A stretch of 64,000 nt of DNA from Actinokineospora globicatena (GTDB lineage: Bacteria > Actinomycetota > Actinomycetes > Mycobacteriales > Pseudonocardiaceae). The stretch spans positions 360,201-424,200 of the forward strand of contig NZ_JAMTCR010000003.1 in assembly GCF_024171945.1 (NCBI RefSeq). Direction: 5' to 3'. Position numbers and translations under genes: made by a program. Under the pieces are notes generated by a model, which was not told the DNA's origin, ran no database searches, and was given only the letters and a program-made list of their open reading frames with translations. Positions 60,902-64,000 of the stretch are shown here, piece after piece. The stretch's first letter is position 1. Each line of letters starts with the position of its first letter.

Positions 60902-61779
60902 CCACCTTCACCAAGACCAGCCCCACCGAGACCAGCCCCACCGAGATTGCTGCGAGCCCGACCACGCTCGACCCGGTCTTGTCCGTGCGCGACGTGCGCG
61001 TGCGCGGGCAGGTCGACGACCGCGAGTTCGTCAAGGGGGTGAGCTTCGAGCTGACCCCGGGCAAGGCGGTCGGCATCGTCGGCGAGTCCGGCAGCGGCAA
61101 GACGCTGACGTGTCGGGCGGTGCTGGGTGTGCTGCCCGAGCACTTCGAGGTCAGCTCCGGGGACATCCACGTCGCCGGGGTCGATATCGCCTCGGCGACC
61201 CGCGAGCAGCTCACCGACCTGCGCGGGTCGACGATCAGCGCGGTGTTCCAGGACCCGGCGTCCTACCTGAACCCGTCGATCCAGGTGGGGCCGCAGATCG
61301 CCGAGGTCGTGCGGGTGAAGAAGGGCCTCAAGCGGCGCGCGGCACGGCGCCGCGCGGTGGAGTTGCTGGCGGCGGTGCACCTGCGGGACCCGGAGTTGGT
61401 GTACTCGCAGTACGCCTACGAGCTCTCCGGTGGGATGTTGCAGCGGGTGCTGATCGCCGCGGCGATCGCCGCCGACCCGCGGATCCTGATCGCCGACGAG
61501 GCCACGACCGCGCTGGATGTCACCGTGCAGGCCGAGATCCTCGACCTGTTGGCCGACCTGCGGGAGAACGCCGGCCTGGCGCTGGTGGTGGTGTCGCACG
61601 ACCTGGCCGTGGTCGCGCAACTGTGCGACGAGGTGCTGGTGATGCGCGAGGGCGAGGTCGTCGAGCAGGGCCCGACCGCGCGCGTGCTCTACGAACCCCA
61701 GCACGAGTACACCCGGCTGCTCATCAGCGAGCACGAGCAGTACGGCCTGGAGAAGTTCCTCACCCGGGAGGGGCCGTGA
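60898..61779 (+). CDS. ABC transporter ATP-binding protein, DppD type
   Basis: A 293-residue ATPase. Walker A GESGSGKT (about 61-68), Q-loop FQDPASYLNP, signature LSGGMLQR (about 177-184), Walker B ILIADEATTAL and switch VSHDL are all intact. The N-terminal 20 residues are a Thr/Ser/Pro-rich extension (TSPTETSPTE). It overlaps the permease gene before and the second ATPase after (GTGA). It drives the importer as one half of a heterodimer. Confidence 0.9.
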   Translation: MTTFTKTSPTETSPTEIAASPTTLDPVLSVRDVRVRGQVDDREFVKGVSFELTPGKAVGIVGESGSGKTLTCRAVLGVLPEHFEVSSGDIHVAGVDIASATREQLTDLRGSTISAVFQDPASYLNPSIQVGPQIAEVVRVKKGLKRRAARRRAVELLAAVHLRDPELVYSQYAYELSGGMLQRVLIAAAIAADPRILIADEATTALDVTVQAEILDLLADLRENAGLALVVVSHDLAVVAQLCDEVLVMREGEVVEQGPTARVLYEPQHEYTRLLISEHEQYGLEKFLTREGP

Positions 61780-62594
61780 CGGTTCTGCAGATCACCGACC
61801 TCGATGTCCACTACGGACTCGGGCGTCGCCGCCGTCAAGCGCTCAAGGGCGCGTCGCTGGCGGTGGAGCCGGGGGAGGTCCTCGGGCTCATCGGCGAGAC
61901 CGGGTCGGGCAAGTCGACCCTGGCCCGCGCCGTGCTCGGCCTGGTCCCGGCGTCCGGGGGGCGGATCGTCATCGACGGCGAGGACGTCAGCGGGTACCGC
62001 GCCCGGCAGTGGCGGTCGCTGCGGCGCCGGGGCGTGGTGCAGTACGTGTTCCAGGACCCGTTGCGCAGCCTGGACCCCGACCTGCCCATCGTCGAGTCCC
62101 TCATCGAGCCGCTGCTCATCCAGGGCGTCGCGCGTGAGGAGGCCGTCGCGAAGGCGCGCACGTTCCTGCCGAAGGTACGGCTCGACACCGAACTCCTGGA
62201 CCGGTTGCCCGCCCAGCTCTCCGGCGGGCAACGGCAGCGCGTCGCGGTGGCCCGCGCGTTGATCACCGAGCCCAAGCTGGTGATCCTCGACGAACCGGTC
62301 AGCGCGCTCGACGCCGCCAACCGGGTCGGTGTCCTGGAGATCCTCAAGGACCTGCGGGCCACCGGCATCGCCCTGGTGTTCATCTCCCACGACCTCGGCT
62401 CCGTCGCCGGGATCGCCGACCGGGTCGCCGTGCTCTACCAGGGCGAGCTCGTGGAGGTCGGCACGGCCCGCGAGGTCGTCGCCACCCCCCGGCACCCGTA
62501 CACCCGCCTGCTCATCAGCTCCGCGCCCACGCTGCGCACGGCCTCCGCGGGCCGCGCCGAACGCGAGGCGCTGCGCGCGCTGCTCCACGCGTGA
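61776..62594 (+). CDS. ABC transporter ATP-binding protein, DppF type
   Basis: A 272-residue ATPase starting at GTG 61776. Walker A GETGSGKST (about 40-48), Q-loop FQDPLRSLDP, signature LSGGQRQRVAVARAL (about 149-163), Walker B LVILDEPVSALD and FISHDLGSVAGIAD are intact. The C-terminal RHPYTRLLIS is the oligopeptide-transporter type tail. Second ATPase of the importer; 14 bases separate it from the next monooxygenase gene. Confidence 0.92.
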   Translation: MTVLQITDLDVHYGLGRRRRQALKGASLAVEPGEVLGLIGETGSGKSTLARAVLGLVPASGGRIVIDGEDVSGYRARQWRSLRRRGVVQYVFQDPLRSLDPDLPIVESLIEPLLIQGVAREEAVAKARTFLPKVRLDTELLDRLPAQLSGGQRQRVAVARALITEPKLVILDEPVSALDAANRVGVLEILKDLRATGIALVFISHDLGSVAGIADRVAVLYQGELVEVGTAREVVATPRHPYTRLLISSAPTLRTASAGRAEREALRALLHA

Positions 62595-62608
62595 AGGGAC
62601 CCCACCCC

Positions 62609-64000
62609 ATGACCCGCAAGATCCATCTCGCCCTGCACCCCTACGGCGTCGGCGGTCCCGGCCAGCACGGCCTGTGGAAGGACCCCGGCGTCGCCACCAA
62701 CGCCAGCATCGACATCAACTACTACATCGCCCAAGCCCAGGCGGCCGAGCACGCGCTGTTCGACGCGTTGTTCATCGTCGACAGCCAGTTCATCAACGCC
62801 ACCTACCCGGCGCACTACCTCAACCGGCTCGAACCGCTGACGCTGCTCTCCGCGGTGGCGACCCACACCAAGCACATCGGGCTGGTCGGGACCGCGAGCT
62901 CCACCTACAACTCGCCGTTCAACCTGGCCCGCCGCTTCGCCTCCCTCGACCACATCAGCGGCGGCCGCGCCGGGTGGAACGTGGTCACCAGCTTCGACAC
63001 CGGCACCAGCCGCAACTACGGCCTCGAGGAACACCTCGACTACGCCACCCGCTACGGCCGCGCCCTCGAAGCGGTGCGCGTCATCCGCGGGCTGTGGGAT
63101 TCCTACGAGGACGACGCGTTCCCCGCCGACCTCGAGACCGGGGTGTTCCTCGACCCGAGCAAGCTGCACGCCCTCAACCACGTCGGCGAGCACTTCCGCG
63201 TCGACGGGCCGCTCAACCTGTCCCGCTCCCCGCAGGGCCAGCCGGTGATCTTCCAGGCCGGGGTGTCGGAGGAGGGCCGCAACCTCGCCGCGCAGGTCGC
63301 CGAGGGCATCTACGCCCCGGGCGGCTCGTTCGACGACGCGCGCGCCTACTACGCCGACATCAAGCGCCGCACCGCCGAGGCAGGCCGCGACCCCGACCAC
63401 ATCAAGATCTTCATCCACGGCGGCCCCGTCGTCGCGGGCACCGACGCCGCCGCCCAGCGCCGCGCCAAGGACATCCTCGCCGAGGACGACGACTTCGACC
63501 GCAACGTCGGCCTGCTCGGCCGGGCCTTCGGCGCCCACGACTTCAGCCAGTACGACCCCGACGCCCCCTTCCCCGACGTCGCGCACCTGGCCGAGAAGGG
63601 CGGCCGCACCGGCGCCGCGCGGATCATCGGGCGCGCCACCGAGCAGGGCCTGACCCTGCGGCAAGTCGTCGAATCCTTCAACGACCACAAGGTCTCGCCG
63701 TTCGTCGGCGCCCCCGGCACCGTCGCCGACACCATCGAGCAGTGGTTCGCCGCGGGCACCTTCGACGGCATCAACCTCGCCTTCCGCAACAACGACGACC
63801 TCGCCGCGTTCGTCGACGGCGTGATCCCCCTGCTGCAGCAGCGCGGCCTCTACCGCACCGAGTACGAGGCCGACACCCTGCGCGGCAACCTCGGCCTGCC
63901 CATCCCCGCCAACAGCAACACCGTCCGCGCCGACACCATCCCCGCCGACAGCGACACCATCCCCGCCGACAGCGACACCATCCCCGCCGACAGCGACACC
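62609..64000 (+). CDS. NtaA/DmoA family FMN-dependent monooxygenase (partial)
   Basis: The first 464 residues from ATG 62609; no stop before the window ends. It is a paralogue of the monooxygenase at 55.96 kb: HPYGVGGPGQHGLWKDPGV, ALFDALFIVDSQFI, SLDHISGGRAGWNVVTSFD and LSRSPQGQPVIFQAGVSEEG align with it throughout. Sequence differs enough to imply a different substrate or step. The C-terminus passes into a tandem seven-residue repeat (IPADSDT) that continues to the window edge. No flavin reductase is visible yet; one may follow beyond the window. Confidence 0.9.
   Translation, partial: MTRKIHLALHPYGVGGPGQHGLWKDPGVATNASIDINYYIAQAQAAEHALFDALFIVDSQFINATYPAHYLNRLEPLTLLSAVATHTKHIGLVGTASSTYNSPFNLARRFASLDHISGGRAGWNVVTSFDTGTSRNYGLEEHLDYATRYGRALEAVRVIRGLWDSYEDDAFPADLETGVFLDPSKLHALNHVGEHFRVDGPLNLSRSPQGQPVIFQAGVSEEGRNLAAQVAEGIYAPGGSFDDARAYYADIKRRTAEAGRDPDHIKIFIHGGPVVAGTDAAAQRRAKDILAEDDDFDRNVGLLGRAFGAHDFSQYDPDAPFPDVAHLAEKGGRTGAARIIGRATEQGLTLRQVVESFNDHKVSPFVGAPGTVADTIEQWFAAGTFDGINLAFRNNDDLAAFVDGVIPLLQQRGLYRTEYEADTLRGNLGLPIPANSNTVRADTIPADSDTIPADSDTIPADSDT
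63938..64000 (+). repeat. Perfect 21-bp tandem repeat, three copies to the window edge
   Basis: Three identical 21-base units (63938-63958, 63959-63979, 63980-64000), starting ATCCCCGCCGAC, encode IPADSDT in frame. A degenerate copy (IPANSNT) is at 63902-63922. The array probably continues past the window. Confidence 0.9.

Noticed and set aside
63938..64000. Short regular repeats considered as the start of a CRISPR array
   Set aside because: Units are contiguous without spacers and are in frame with the coding sequence, so they are a coding tandem repeat.

Overview
The window is very GC-rich actinobacterial DNA. Third codon positions are almost all G or C, GTG and TTG starts are frequent, and many genes have a TANNNT box 6-9 bases before the start codon, the usual sign of leaderless transcripts. 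Family content agrees: F420/FMN luciferase-like oxidoreductases, an MptB-type polyprenol-phosphomannose mannosyltransferase, DUF3090, SCO1664, DUF3097, DUF3040 and DUF5703 proteins, a subtilisin-inhibitor (SSI) protein and AlkZ-like glycosylases. A Pseudonocardiales-type genome (Actinokineospora/Saccharothrix-like) fits best, but the genus is inference.

Layout. 0-6.5 kb: a conserved envelope block (DUF5703, LppL-like lipoprotein, MarR pair, aldo/keto reductase, LLM oxidoreductase, uppP, histidine phosphatase). 6.5-23.4 kb: mostly accessory genes (secreted DUF2690 and SSI proteins, a gene remnant, a GH92 mannosidase with an ABC exporter, a degenerate subtilase, M20 peptidase, mptB, MBL hydrolase, MFS transporter, LD-carboxypeptidase, S9 peptidase). 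23.5-31.1 kb: DUF3090 and SCO1664, which in relatives sit beside uppP and the phosphatase; then an amidase/LLM pair flanked by two copies of an AT-rich repeat; DUF3097; an NfeD/stomatin pair; and a tandem paralogue pair. 31.1-44.6 kb: methyltransferase, dienelactone hydrolase, a large gene broken by two single-base deletions, two AlkZ-like proteins with a sucrase-ferredoxin and a WYL regulator, DinB, adenosine-deaminase-like, STAS, methyltransferase, GrpB, LapA and GT4 genes. 44.6-48.9 kb: a LysR relic, a chemoreceptor, a tyrosine recombinase and 1.2 kb without genes but with several palindromes. 48.9-54.8 kb: RluA, TmrB-like ATPase, Tat-exported intradiol dioxygenase, DUF3040, methyltransferase, a bactofilin-like protein and an SMI1/KNR4-LRR protein.

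54.8-64 kb holds the most coherent system. A LysR regulator is divergent from a co-directional set: flavin monooxygenase (NtaA/DmoA type), peptide-type ABC importer (binding lipoprotein, two permeases, two ATPases), and a second NtaA/DmoA monooxygenase running off the window. Between the LysR gene and the first monooxygenase is an unlisted Cys-rich short ORF that looks like a leader peptide of the kind found before actinobacterial sulfur operons. Together these suggest a sulfur-starvation regulated organosulfur (sulfonate or sulfide) uptake and cleavage locus. The substrate is inference.

Several loci show decay or insertion: the two-frameshift gene, the LysR relic, the 8.1-8.7 kb remnant, and the roughly 17 kb separating normally adjacent conserved genes. 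No tRNA, rRNA, CRISPR array or intact IS element was seen.
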